Positions 54,110-63,094 of a stretch of 64,000 bases of DNA are shown here, one piece after another. Each line of letters starts with the position of its first letter. Position 1 is the first letter of the stretch. Location of the stretch: assembly GCA_035517775.1 (NCBI GenBank), contig DATIYF010000025.1, positions 28,416 through 92,415 of the forward strand, given 5' to 3'. Source of the DNA: DATIYF01 sp035517775. GTDB taxonomy: Bacteria; Acidobacteriota; Terriglobia; Terriglobales; Acidobacteriaceae. The translations under genes were made by a program, and so were the position numbers. The notes beneath the pieces are model-generated. The model saw only the letters and a list, made by a program, of their open reading frames with translations, was not told the origin of the DNA and did no database searches.

Positions 54110-56362
54110 TCAGGAGTTCTCGCCCGGTCCGGACTGGCTGGGCTCGGCCGGGGCGGGCTCAGCCTTGCCCGGCCCAACTGCTTCAGCCTTGCCTGGTTCA
54201 ATTTTGGAGAGTTCGCTCTTCTCCGTCTTCGCGCCGGCATCTTTTCTCATACGCAGCACCACCACGGAGCGCCCGCGCAGCCGATAGCTGTGATCCCGCA
54301 CCAGAGAACGCGCCTTGGGCCGAGCCTCGGCCGTATCAAGCAGGCACTCCCAGCGGTTCCCCAACGGTTTTGCCGGCAGTCGAAAAAGAACCGGCCCGTA
54401 ATGCGCATTGAACATGAGAAAGAGAGTGTCGCCCACCACCGCTTCTCCCCGCTCATTCATCTCGTCAAGCATGGCGCCATTGAGCAGTACACCCAGGCAG
54501 CGGGCAAAGTGATCGCTCCACGCCTTGTCGGTCATCTCTTTGCCGCGTGGCTCGTACCAGGAAATATCTTTGACCTCAGCGCCGCGAATGCTTCGTCCTT
54601 GAAAGAACCTCCGGCGGTGCAGCACCGGGTGCTCCTTGCGCAATGCGATCACGTACCGCGTGAACGACACCAGGTCGGCCTGCGCGGCAGACCAGTTCCA
54701 GTTCAGCCAGCTGATCTCGTTGTCCTGGCAGTAGGCGTTATTGTTCCCACGCTGGGTGCGGCTGAACTCATCTCCGCCGCAAAGCATGGGCACACCCTGG
54801 GAAAGAAACAGCGTAGCCAGAAAGTTGCGCTTCTGCTGCTCGCGCAAAGCAACGATCGCCGGGTCGTCGGTCGGTCCCTCCGCGCCGCAGTTCCAGCTCA
54901 GGTTGTTATTGTCGCCATCCTGGTTGTTTTCCAGGTTCGCTTCATTGTGCTTTTCGTTGTAGCTGACCAGGTCGTTCAAGGTGAATCCATCGTGGCTGGT
55001 CACGAAGTTAATGCTGGCGTAGGGCCGCCGCCCGCTCTGGCTGTAAAGATCACTGCTGCCCGCCAGGCGCGTGGCCAGCTCTGAGACCACTCCGCCATCG
55101 CCCTTCCAGAAGCGCCGCACCGTGTCGCGGTACTTGCCGTTCCATTCCGTCCACCCCACGGGAAAGTTGCCCACCTGGTAGCCGCCTTCGCCAATGTCCC
55201 AGGGCTCGGCAATCAGCTTGACCTGCGAAAGCACCGGGTCCTGGTGAATGATGTCGAAAAATGCTCCCAGCTTATCCACCTCGTGAAGTTCACGGGCGAG
55301 AGCGCTGGCCAGGTCGAAGCGGAAGCCATCCACGTGCATCTCCAGCACCCAGTAGCGCAGGCTGTCCATGATGAGCTGCAGGACGCGAGGATGGCGCACA
55401 TTGAGCGTGTTGCCGCATCCGGTGTAATCCATGTAATACCGCGGATTGTCGGCCACCAGGCGGTAATAGGCCGCGTTGTCCACGCCGCGCAAAGAAAGTG
55501 TCGGGCCCAGCTGATTTCCTTCAGCGGTGTGGTTATACACAACGTCGAGAATCACCTCCAGCCCGGCGCCGTGCAGGTTCTTCACCATGGTTTTGAAAAC
55601 CCGCACCGATGCGCCCGGCGTGCTCGCCATCGAATAGCGAGTATCGGGAGCGAAGTATGCCAGCGTGTTATAGCCCCAGTAGTTGCTCAGGCCCAGGTCA
55701 ACCAGGCGCTGGTCGTAGGCGTGGTGATGCACCGGCATCAGTTCAACCGCGGTGACCCCCAAATCCAGCAGGTGCTGCATGGCCGGCTCCGAGCCCAGCG
55801 CCGTATAAGTGCCGCGCATCGCTTCCGGCAGGTCGGGCCGCAGTTTGGTAAAGCCTTTGACATGGAGTTCGTAGATGATGGTTTTATGCCACGGCGTTCG
55901 CGGCGGCCGGTCGTTTCCCCAGGTGAAGGCCGTATCCACCACTGCCGCTAAAGGAGCAAATGGCGCATTATCGCGGTCATCCATCACCAGGTCGGGATCT
56001 TCGCTTTCGCCTTGCCGGTAGCCGTACATCTCCGGCGCCCAGCGGACGGTCCGCGCAATCGCCTTGGCATAAGGGTCGAGCACTACTTTATTGGGGTTGA
56101 AGCGATGCCCCGCGGCGGGATCGTATGGACCATGGACGCGGTACCCATAAGCTTGTCCGGGCAAAATCCAGGGCAGGTAGCCATGCCAAACCATATCCGT
56201 TTGCTCGGGCAGTTCCAGCCGCAAAGACTCTTTGTGGTCCTCGGGGGAATTGAAAAGACACAGCTCCACCTTGGTAGCGTGTTCGGAAAATATGGCGAAG
56301 TTCACGCCCCCGCCATCCCAGGTTGCGCCGAGCGGATAGGGGACCCCAGGCCGCATCTTCAT
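54110..56362 (-). CDS. treX: Glycogen debranching enzyme (isoamylase type)
   Basis: A 750-residue GH13 enzyme of the GlgX/TreX group that cleaves alpha-1,6 branches of glycogen and supplies linear chains to TreY. A CBM48-like domain (PLGATWDGGGVNFAIFSEHA) is followed by the barrel with GFRFDLASALA (Asp nucleophile), LIAEPWDIGEGGYQVG (Glu) and VTSHDGFTLNDLVSYNEKHN (Asp). The C-terminal 40 residues form a Pro/Ala/Glu-rich extension. It is first in the tre operon, so the symbol treX is preferred to glgX on context. Confidence 0.95.
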   Translation of the reverse strand: MKMRPGVPYPLGATWDGGGVNFAIFSEHATKVELCLFNSPEDHKESLRLELPEQTDMVWHGYLPWILPGQAYGYRVHGPYDPAAGHRFNPNKVVLDPYAKAIARTVRWAPEMYGYRQGESEDPDLVMDDRDNAPFAPLAAVVDTAFTWGNDRPPRTPWHKTIIYELHVKGFTKLRPDLPEAMRGTYTALGSEPAMQHLLDLGVTAVELMPVHHHAYDQRLVDLGLSNYWGYNTLAYFAPDTRYSMASTPGASVRVFKTMVKNLHGAGLEVILDVVYNHTAEGNQLGPTLSLRGVDNAAYYRLVADNPRYYMDYTGCGNTLNVRHPRVLQLIMDSLRYWVLEMHVDGFRFDLASALARELHEVDKLGAFFDIIHQDPVLSQVKLIAEPWDIGEGGYQVGNFPVGWTEWNGKYRDTVRRFWKGDGGVVSELATRLAGSSDLYSQSGRRPYASINFVTSHDGFTLNDLVSYNEKHNEANLENNQDGDNNNLSWNCGAEGPTDDPAIVALREQQKRNFLATLFLSQGVPMLCGGDEFSRTQRGNNNAYCQDNEISWLNWNWSAAQADLVSFTRYVIALRKEHPVLHRRRFFQGRSIRGAEVKDISWYEPRGKEMTDKAWSDHFARCLGVLLNGAMLDEMNERGEAVVGDTLFLMFNAHYGPVLFRLPAKPLGNRWECLLDTAEARPKARSLVRDHSYRLRGRSVVVLRMRKDAGAKTEKSELSKIEPGKAEAVGPGKAEPAPAEPSQSGPGENS

Positions 56363-56737
56363 AGAGTTGTTTTGGCTCTACCGGCTCCTTTAGATTTAAC
56401 GCGAAAATGGGACTCAGAAAAGTCCGCCCACCCGGCCGCCTGTGCCTTTATTTAGCCGCGAACGCCCTTTCTTAAAGCATCGGCCCCGGCTTACGACGCT
56501 TGAGAGCGCCATTCAGTTGGCTGCCGCTTGCGGAGAGCCGGGGCGCCAACGATCCGGGAAACGCAGTTACGAAGCCTAGTCCGCGTTCCGAACCATCCTA
56601 CTCCCGTCGAGATGACAGGCTGGGAGATGGCAGACTAAAGCTTCTTTCCCTTTTGCGGCCTGACAGCAGGAATATCCTGGGATAACGTCCCGTGGGCGGA
56701 CCGTTTGAAAAACCCCAGTCTCCATCCCACCCCTGAA
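56363..56737. other. Intergenic region between hutU and treX
   Basis: This 375-base gap lies upstream of treX and downstream of hutU, both on the minus strand, so it should hold the tre operon promoter and the hutU 3' end. I find no supported gene, repeat or strong hairpin. Confidence 0.4.
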
Positions 56738-58417
56738 TCAATGGTTCGTTGGAATTCTGACTCCCGCCTTCTCCGCGAACTCCTTCGCCTCGTTATAGCC
56801 CGCATCGGCGTGACGAATGATGCCCATGCCCGGATCAGTAGTCAGCACGCGTTCGATGCGCTTGGCCATCGCGTCGGTGCCGTCGGCGACGGTCACTTGC
56901 CCAGCGTGCAGCGAGTATCCGATGCCCACGCCGCCGCCGTTGTGAATCGAAACCCACGACGCGCCCGCTGCGGTATTCAACAGCGCATTGAGCAGCGGCC
57001 AGTCCGCCACCGCGTCCGAACCGTCCTTCATGCTCTCGGTCTCGCGGAAGGGCGAGGCCACCGAGCCGCAATCCAGATGGTCGCGCCCCATGACGATCGG
57101 CGCCTTTAGCTTGCCTTTCTTGACCAGATCGTTGATCGCCAGCCCGAACTGCGCCCGCTCTCCATAACCCAGCCAGCAGATGCGCGCCGGCAGTCCCTGA
57201 AATTTGATCCGTTTTCTTGCCAGATCAATCCAGCGGCGGAGGATGTGGTTGTCGGGAAATAGCTCCAGCACCAGGTCGTCGGTCACGTGAATGTCAGAGG
57301 CCTCGCCCGAAAGCGCCACCCAGCGGAACGGTCCGCGCCCTTCGCAGAAAAGTGGGCGGATATAGGCGGGCACGAAGCCGGGAAAGTCGTAGGCGTTCTT
57401 TACGCCCCGCTGAAAAGCGAAAGTTCGGATGTTGTTGCCGTAGTCGAAGGTCACGCTGCCCATTTTCTGCAGGCGAAGCATGCCTTCGACATGGCTTGCG
57501 ATCGCGTCGAGCGACCTCTCCTGATATCCCGCGGGGTCGCGCTTGCGCAGCGCCAGTGCCTCCTCCACCGTCATGCCGTTGGGCACGTAGCCGTTCAGCG
57601 GATCATGGGCCGAAGTCTGATCGGTCAGAATGTCCGGCACCACTCCCCGCTCGGCCAGCTCGGGAATGATATCGGCGCAGTTCGCCACCAGCCCGACGGA
57701 GACATTTTCTTTCTTGCGGGCCGCATTCTTCAGAATGCGCAACGCCTCATCGAGGGTGGTGACCATGAAGTCGCAGTAGCCGGTCTTCAGCCGCTTCTTG
57801 ATGCGCTCGGGGTCAACGTCAATGCCCAGAAAGGCCGCGCCGTTCATGGTGGCGGCCAAAGGCTGAGCGCCGCCCATGCCGCCCATGCCGCCGCTGACGA
57901 TGAGCTTCCCTGCCAGATCGCCGCCGAAATGCTTTTCACCCGCTGCCGCGAAAGTTTCGAACGTACCCTGCACGATTCCCTGCGAGCCGATGTAAATCCA
58001 CGAGCCGGCCGTCATCTGGCCGTACATCATCAGCCCGGCGCGCTCCAGTTCGTTAAACTTCTCCCAATTCGACCAGTGCCCGACCAGATTCGAATTTGCG
58101 ATCAGCACCCGCGGCGCATAGTCATGCGTTTTGAAAACTCCCACTGGCTTGCCCGATTGCACCAGCAGAGTCTCGTCGTTTCCCAGCTCTTTCAAAGTCC
58201 GCACAATCGCGTGATAGGCCTCCCAATTGCGCGCCGCGCGTCCCGTCCCCCCATAGACCACCAAGTCCCGCGGCCGCTCCGCCACTTCTTCATCCAGATT
58301 GTTCATGAGCATGCGCATGGCGGCTTCCTGTTGCCAGCCCTTGCAGGAGATGGAAGCGCCGCGCGGCGCGCGAATAGGAACGTAGGTGGAGGGTGAGATT
58401 TCCGTCTCTACCGGCAT
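56738..58417 (-). CDS. hutU: Urocanate hydratase
   Basis: A 559-residue NAD+-dependent cytoplasmic enzyme of histidine degradation that hydrates urocanate to imidazolone propionate. LDEEVAERPRDLVVYGGTGR, then ARNWEAYHAIVRTLKELGND at the N-terminus, and SGGMGGMGGAQPLAATMNGA (NAD+ binding) are diagnostic. The C-terminal part contains MGRDHLDCGSVASPFRETES and NTAAGASWVSIHNGGGVGIG. Length equals the family norm. Other hut genes are not in this window. Confidence 0.97.
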   Translation of the reverse strand: MPVETEISPSTYVPIRAPRGASISCKGWQQEAAMRMLMNNLDEEVAERPRDLVVYGGTGRAARNWEAYHAIVRTLKELGNDETLLVQSGKPVGVFKTHDYAPRVLIANSNLVGHWSNWEKFNELERAGLMMYGQMTAGSWIYIGSQGIVQGTFETFAAAGEKHFGGDLAGKLIVSGGMGGMGGAQPLAATMNGAAFLGIDVDPERIKKRLKTGYCDFMVTTLDEALRILKNAARKKENVSVGLVANCADIIPELAERGVVPDILTDQTSAHDPLNGYVPNGMTVEEALALRKRDPAGYQERSLDAIASHVEGMLRLQKMGSVTFDYGNNIRTFAFQRGVKNAYDFPGFVPAYIRPLFCEGRGPFRWVALSGEASDIHVTDDLVLELFPDNHILRRWIDLARKRIKFQGLPARICWLGYGERAQFGLAINDLVKKGKLKAPIVMGRDHLDCGSVASPFRETESMKDGSDAVADWPLLNALLNTAAGASWVSIHNGGGVGIGYSLHAGQVTVADGTDAMAKRIERVLTTDPGMGIIRHADAGYNEAKEFAEKAGVRIPTNH

Positions 58418-58481
58418 GGATCAATGGTAGTGCTTTGAGGGGAGAGGGCTCAAGGAGCATTCCGCAGTCAGGATTCAGTCA

Positions 58482-58584
58482 AAGCACTTGGCGATGCGCA
58501 ATTGGCACCTAGCAATTGGCATTCGGCCCGAGCTCCCGGTACGGCCTCAATGACCAAGTGCCAAGTGCCCAATGCGAAGTGCTT
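58482..58584. repeat. Heptamer palindromic repeat element, copy 4
   Basis: The left arm has six 7-base units from 58484 (GCACTTG, GCGATGC, GCAATTG, GCACCTA, GCAATTG, GCATTCG). The right arm has CAAGTGC, CAAGTGC, CCAATGC and GAAGTGC (58555-58582). The outer ends AAGCACTT and AAGTGCTT are perfect complements, and the arms pair over about 31 positions with about seven mismatches. Confidence 0.8.
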
Positions 58585-58607
58585 GAACTTGAATGGTGAG
58601 TGCCCAT

Positions 58608-59015
58608 TCACCAGGTGTTGTACGCCGTGCCGTCGCTGCCGATCTGCGAGGAGGCGCTGTGCACGTCGTCTATTCCCGGCTCCTGCTGGTCCACCGACAT
58701 GATGGTGTCCTCTTCCTGCTCCACCGTCCAGTCCGGTTTGCCGGTCATGGGGTCATTGGGAATCTGCTTGATGTAGCCCGCGGTGACAAGATCGTCGAGC
58801 GACTGCGGCGCCTTCTGCTTGTCAAGCGTATATTGCGAGATCAGCGAACGCAGGGTAAAGAGATTCTGGCGAAGCACGGCTTCCCGCGAGCGAATGATGG
58901 ACTGATTGTACGAGGGAATGGCAATCGCGATCAGAATCAGAATCATGCTGATCACGATCATCAGCTCAATCAGGGTAAATCCATGGCTGTGCTTGCTGCG
59001 GGGAGGCCTGGCCAT
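58608..59015 (-). CDS. Type II/IV pilin-like pseudopilin
   Basis: A 135-residue prepilin. After a short basic leader the processing site is HSHG/FTLIELMIVISMILIL, with Glu at position 5 of the mature helix, the class III signal cleaved and methylated by prepilin peptidase. The remaining part (LFTLRSLISQYTLDKQKAPQ; YIKQIPNDPMTGKPDWTVEQ) matches GspG-like pseudopilins. The ATG at 59015 overlaps the previous stop (TGATG), and AAGG precedes it. It acts in a type II secretion-like or pilus assembly with the upstream secretin. Confidence 0.9.
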   Translation of the reverse strand: MARPPRSKHSHGFTLIELMIVISMILILIAIAIPSYNQSIIRSREAVLRQNLFTLRSLISQYTLDKQKAPQSLDDLVTAGYIKQIPNDPMTGKPDWTVEQEEDTIMSVDQQEPGIDDVHSASSQIGSDGTAYNTW

Positions 59016-59500
59016 CACCAATCCTTATACTGCGTGCCATCGAGCGCCGTGTCCTGCGATTTGGTGTAAACATCGAAGACATTGTCGCCGTTCCAGGAGT
59101 CGGAGTCCGGGTCATCCTGCATGGAGCGCAGGCCCCAGTCGGTGTTGCCGGTCATGGGATCAATCGGAATGCGGCGCAGAAAGCGAAGCTTCTTCCCGCC
59201 TACATCCACGCCATCCACCAGAGTCTGCAAGTCGGGAGGATAACCCTCGGAGCCTACTTTGATCTGGAACGCCCCCCGGTCGGCGGCGTCTTTGTAGCGG
59301 TCGATGGCGTCACGCATCTGCCAGAGATCGTAGCGCAGCTCGTGCTCGCGCTCGCGTTTGATGGCAACCCGGGCCATGGGAATGGCCAGGCTGGTCAGGA
59401 TCACCAGAATGCCGGTCGCCACGATCAGTTCGATCAGGGTGAAGCCCTGTCGGCGGCAGGGGACCGCGCTTCTCACAGTCGTGCCTTGCATAACGTCCAT
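59015..59500 (-). CDS. Type II secretion pseudopilin
   Basis: A prepilin of about 161 residues. The leader ends at RRQG/FTLIELIVATGILVIL with Glu at position 5; then REHELRYDLWQMRDAIDRYK and LRFLRRIPIDPMTGNTDWGL follow the GspG-type layout. ATGs at 59500 and 59491 are both possible starts; a longer reading from 59629 would overlap the secretin. Its stop overlaps the start of the next pseudopilin, and the pair shares the RxIPxDPMTG block. Confidence 0.9.
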   Translation of the reverse strand: MDVMQGTTVRSAVPCRRQGFTLIELIVATGILVILTSLAIPMARVAIKREREHELRYDLWQMRDAIDRYKDAADRGAFQIKVGSEGYPPDLQTLVDGVDVGGKKLRFLRRIPIDPMTGNTDWGLRSMQDDPDSDSWNGDNVFDVYTKSQDTALDGTQYKDW

Positions 59501-59558
59501 TATCGGCCAAACGGGCAAATTGTTCACGCTTCCGGGCAGCGAATTCGTGGCCGCGTCG

Positions 59559-61880
59559 CTACTGTACCGTGACCGTGGCCACCGCCCCGGAAACCGGAAT
59601 GGCTTGCATCTGTGGGTCGCGCGCGCCACCTTTGGCGATCGTCACCGTAGATTGCCCCGCAGCCTTGGCCTGGAAGGTCAAAGTCACGACTGTTCCCTGC
59701 CCGGTTACGCCGCCTGCGCCCGGCGGACGGCTGGTGGTGATCTGCAAAGTGCCGGTGGTGTCATCATCCCGATGCACCAGCGCCACCGCCTGCCCATCCT
59801 GCGACAGGAAGCCGCCGTTCGAGATATTGACCACCTGCAGCATCTTGGGGTCGTAGCTCACTTGCAGCGGAACCGAATACACGTTCTGCGCCCCGGTGAG
59901 GAACACATTCACGGCAAAGGTCGAGCCGGCATGGGCCGTGATGCTGGCTGGGTCGAGCGAAAAGCTCGCCGCGGGAGATTCCGCCGCTTGCGGAGAAGCC
60001 TCGCCGGGCGGCGGCGTGGCCGGAGTTTGAGGCGCCGGCGCTTGCTGCGGCGCGGGAGCCGGAGCTGTCGGCGCGGCCGGGGCCGGGGTCGTCGAGGCAG
60101 CCGGCTGAGTGGCAGGCGCCGAGCCATCCATCTGCAACTGAATCGCGTTGGCCGTGCCCACGGCCAGCGCGCGCTCATTCATCTCGTTTACTTCCAACTC
60201 GCGCACAATGTGGGGAATCAGCACGAACACGATCTCGTTCTGGCTGTGCTCGGTGTTGGTCTGGCCGAAGAGATAGCGCAGAATCGGAATCTGCGAGAGG
60301 CCTGGAATCCCGCTGAGGGAGCGGGTCTGCTGGTCTTCGAGCATGCCGCCCAGCAGGCTGATTTCACCATCGCGCAGGCGAATAGTGTGCTCGATCTTGC
60401 GCTGGCCGATGATGGGCTGGCTGATGCCCCCGATGTTCGACTGCCCGGTCACCGAGGATATATCCATGGCCAGTTTCAAGGTGACTTCCCCGTCGTTGTG
60501 CACGGTCGGCGTCACGTCAATATTCACACCAACGTCGAGGTATTGAAATTGCGTGTTGACCAGCGGATTGATGCCCACACCGCCGATGCCAGGCTGGAAT
60601 GATCCGGTGGCGACCGGCACACGGTCGCCGATCTTGAGCGAAGCCTTCTGCCCATCCACCGAGCGAATCTGCGGGTTCTGAATCAGCTTGGTGTTGTTGT
60701 CGGTAAATAGCGCGGTGGCCGTCGCCGGATTGATGGTCACGGTAAAGTCGGTGGCGTTGAGGTTGCCCAGGCGGTTCAGGTTGACCTGATTGGGCGTGCC
60801 CGAAGTCGTGCTGCCGGTGCTGCTGGTTGTGGTCGTACCGGTGGTGGTTGTGTTGATATTGTTCTGCAGCGCCACCGTAGCGCTGGTCGGTGGATTGATG
60901 CCCAGCGTGTGTACCTTGTCGCGGCTCACCTGCAGAATGGCTACGTCCACCACCACTTCCGGCTTGGCCTTATCGAGATCGCCCACCAGCTTATCCGCCA
61001 GGGCAATCTGATCGGGTGTGCCGCGGACTACGATTGCCCCCTCGGAGGGCAGCGCCTGAATGCGCGAAATTTCTACGATCTGTCGCAGGGTATTGACGAC
61101 ATCCTGAATCTCGGTGGGCTGAGAAAGATTAGAAAGATAAAAAGTTTTGATGACGCTCTGCTCGATCTCTTTGCGCTTGGAAGGGTTGTCCTGGGCTACG
61201 AAGATGGTATTGGGAGTGACGACGCGCCAGAAAGTCTTCGACTCCAGCGCCACAATTTGCAGCGCCTGCTCCAGAGTCACATTGTTCAGCTCGACTTTGA
61301 TGCGGCGCGAAGTGTAATCGGGATCAAACAGCACATTCACGCCTGCCAGTTTGCCCACCGTCTCGTAAATGACTTTGCTGTCTTCGGTGATCTTAAGATT
61401 GATGGGAACGCTCGCGATGGGAGCCAGCTCAACCGGGCCTTGCGCCTCCTCAATGCGTTTCTCCAGTTCCCCCGGGGGCCGCGCGGTGGTTTGCGGCGCC
61501 GGGGACTTGGCCTTCTCGATCAATTCCTGGGTAATGCGAATCTCCTGCCGGGCGATGGCGCTGGAAGCATCAATCTCGGCCGCCTTCTGGAACTCGGCCA
61601 GCGCCTCTTCCAGTTTTCCGGCCTCGCGCAGAAGCTGGCCGCGATGCACATGCGAGGCGCCGGCCAGAAAACGTAGCCGCTCAAATGCCGCCCGGTAGCT
61701 TAGGTCTTTGGGTTTCAGGTCGTAGGCAGCCTTGTAGTCGTCGTAGGCCTGCTCATAATTCTGGCGTGCTTCCGCGTCCTCGCCCTTCTTGAATAACGAC
61801 TTGGCTTGATCGGCAACGGCAGGCAGGGTTGCGGCCACGGCGAGCAGAACTACCGCCGCCGCACGAATCCATCGCGTCAT
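59559..61880 (-). CDS. Secretin (GspD/PilQ-like) with N-terminal TPR and C-terminal cohesin-like domain
   Basis: A 773-residue outer-membrane secretin. A signal peptide (residues 1-24) is followed by TPR-like helices (about 27-125), a short N0/STN domain (about 155-232), an N1 domain (about 242-305) and the secretin core (about 307-545, with KLIQNPQIRSVDGQKASLKI and EISLLGGMLEDQQTRSLSGI). A Ser/Thr/Gly-rich loop lies at about 345-368. After a Pro/Ala-rich linker (about 570-645) comes a beta domain (SITAHAGSTFAVNVFLTGAQ; VSYDPKMLQVVNISNGGFLS) of cohesin type. It is cotranscribed with two pseudopilins. Confidence 0.92.
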   Translation of the reverse strand: MTRWIRAAAVVLLAVAATLPAVADQAKSLFKKGEDAEARQNYEQAYDDYKAAYDLKPKDLSYRAAFERLRFLAGASHVHRGQLLREAGKLEEALAEFQKAAEIDASSAIARQEIRITQELIEKAKSPAPQTTARPPGELEKRIEEAQGPVELAPIASVPINLKITEDSKVIYETVGKLAGVNVLFDPDYTSRRIKVELNNVTLEQALQIVALESKTFWRVVTPNTIFVAQDNPSKRKEIEQSVIKTFYLSNLSQPTEIQDVVNTLRQIVEISRIQALPSEGAIVVRGTPDQIALADKLVGDLDKAKPEVVVDVAILQVSRDKVHTLGINPPTSATVALQNNINTTTTGTTTTSSTGSTTSGTPNQVNLNRLGNLNATDFTVTINPATATALFTDNNTKLIQNPQIRSVDGQKASLKIGDRVPVATGSFQPGIGGVGINPLVNTQFQYLDVGVNIDVTPTVHNDGEVTLKLAMDISSVTGQSNIGGISQPIIGQRKIEHTIRLRDGEISLLGGMLEDQQTRSLSGIPGLSQIPILRYLFGQTNTEHSQNEIVFVLIPHIVRELEVNEMNERALAVGTANAIQLQMDGSAPATQPAASTTPAPAAPTAPAPAPQQAPAPQTPATPPPGEASPQAAESPAASFSLDPASITAHAGSTFAVNVFLTGAQNVYSVPLQVSYDPKMLQVVNISNGGFLSQDGQAVALVHRDDDTTGTLQITTSRPPGAGGVTGQGTVVTLTFQAKAAGQSTVTIAKGGARDPQMQAIPVSGAVATVTVQ

Positions 61881-62190
61881 GCTTTCCCTCGCAGGCAGTC
61901 TTCCAGCTCAACTCGGCCAGCGCCCCCGGCTTTTTGGCATCCCAGGTACGCGAAGACAAGAGAAGACGTAAGTGCGGCGATTATAACATCGGCCAAGGGC
62001 GACGGAACCCATAGCTGCGTGAGGAGTTACTCACTGGGACTAGTCCAACTAGGCGCTTGAATTTCGCTCACAAATGGTTACCCCCCAATCTGGAAACGGT
62101 GCCCGGCGGTTGGCGGCCACATGGCATTTAGCCCGGCGTTGATGGCGCCGGAACACGAACTTGGCTGGCTTGCGGTACCCTGAATGGATC
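61881..62190. other. Divergent intergenic region between secretin gene and smpB
   Basis: This 310-base gap should contain the promoters of both genes. A perfect palindrome GGACTAGTCC lies at 62037-62046. No gene is supported. Confidence 0.4.
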
Positions 62191-62724
62191 ATGCCCAGGC
62201 AGGCCGCCCACCCAACCAAGCCCAACCCGGAAAAGAACCCCCGCCGGGACCCCACCGCTGCCGGCCAGCGCGATGCCGCGGTCAACCGGGTAGCCTCCCA
62301 TAACTACTTTCTGCTGGAGAAGTTCGAGGCCGGAATCGCCCTCACGGGAACGGAGGTGAAGGCGGTGCGCGCAGGCCGGGCGAATCTCAAAGACGCCTAC
62401 GGCCTGATCAAAGACGGTGAGCTGTGGCTGCTCAACTGCCATATCGGCGCCTACGAGCACGGCAGCTACTCCAACCATGCGCCCCTGCGAACCCGCAAGT
62501 TGCTGATGCATCGAGAAGAAATCCGCAAACTGATCGGCAAGAGCCAGCAGAAGGGCCAGACCCTGATTCCTACTCGCCTGTATTTCAAGAACGGCCGGGT
62601 GAAGGTCGAGCTGGCTCTGGCTAAGGGCAAGCAGCTGTGGGACAAGCGCGAGACCGAGCGCCGCCGCACCGCCGACCGCGAGGCCCGCGAGGCCATCGCC
62701 CGCAGCCGCAAGGGCCGAGGCTGA
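62191..62724 (+). CDS. smpB: SsrA-binding protein
   Basis: A 177-residue SmpB, the partner of tmRNA in rescue of stalled ribosomes. The core has NYFLLEKFEAGIALTGTEVK, HIGAYEHGSYSNHAPLRTRK and LYFKNGRVKVELALAKGKQL followed by WDKRE; the C-terminal basic tail (RRRTADREAREAIARSRKGR) is complete. An N-terminal extension of about 25 residues is rich in Pro, Asn and Arg, so the protein is longer than the usual 150-160. The ssrA gene was not found in this window. Confidence 0.96.
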   Translation: MPRQAAHPTKPNPEKNPRRDPTAAGQRDAAVNRVASHNYFLLEKFEAGIALTGTEVKAVRAGRANLKDAYGLIKDGELWLLNCHIGAYEHGSYSNHAPLRTRKLLMHREEIRKLIGKSQQKGQTLIPTRLYFKNGRVKVELALAKGKQLWDKRETERRRTADREAREAIARSRKGRG

Positions 62725-62839
62725 AGTGTAAAACTCGCCGCCGTGGCGCATAGTGGCGCTCTTGCCGGAAGCCGCCGATGATAGCCTCAAATCGGACCTC
62801 TGAGCCGATTCCTCACCTCGAGTTTTAGGAAGTAGCATT

Positions 62840-63025
62840 ATGGCAAACCACCCCGAACGCTCGCCTCCACCGCAGCCAACGCCACCCAAGGTTCCTCTTT
62901 CGATTGTTCTGTGCCGCATCTGCAACAAGCCAGTTCGCCTGGAAGCCGCCCTAACCGATGAGGAAGGCCGGACCGTTCATGGCGACTGTTATCTGGCGCG
63001 CCTCAGCGCGCGGATGAACCGCTAA
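62840..63025 (+). CDS. Small CxxC protein, possible zinc-binding
   Basis: A 61-residue protein with a Pro-rich N-terminus, then LCRICNKPVRLEAALTDEEG and RTVHGDCYLARL. The Cys-x2-Cys ... His-x2-Cys arrangement (Cys25, Cys28, His47, Cys50) resembles a LIM- or treble-clef-like zinc site. AGGAA precedes the ATG. A strong terminator follows 25 bases after the stop. Function unknown; similar small proteins are frequent in Acidobacteriota. Confidence 0.65.
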   Translation: MANHPERSPPPQPTPPKVPLSIVLCRICNKPVRLEAALTDEEGRTVHGDCYLARLSARMNR

Positions 63026-63050
63026 GACTTCAACTGCGGGAAGCAAACCA

Positions 63051-63078
63051 AGCCCCGCGCCTCGGCGCGGGGCTTTTT
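63051..63078. terminator. Rho-independent terminator
   Basis: AGCCCCGCGC (63051-63060) pairs with GCGCGGGGCT (63065-63074) around CTCG, followed by TTTT. It lies between the small CxxC gene and a convergent gene and may serve both. Confidence 0.88.
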
Positions 63079-63094
63079 CCGGCTTCCGGATCGC

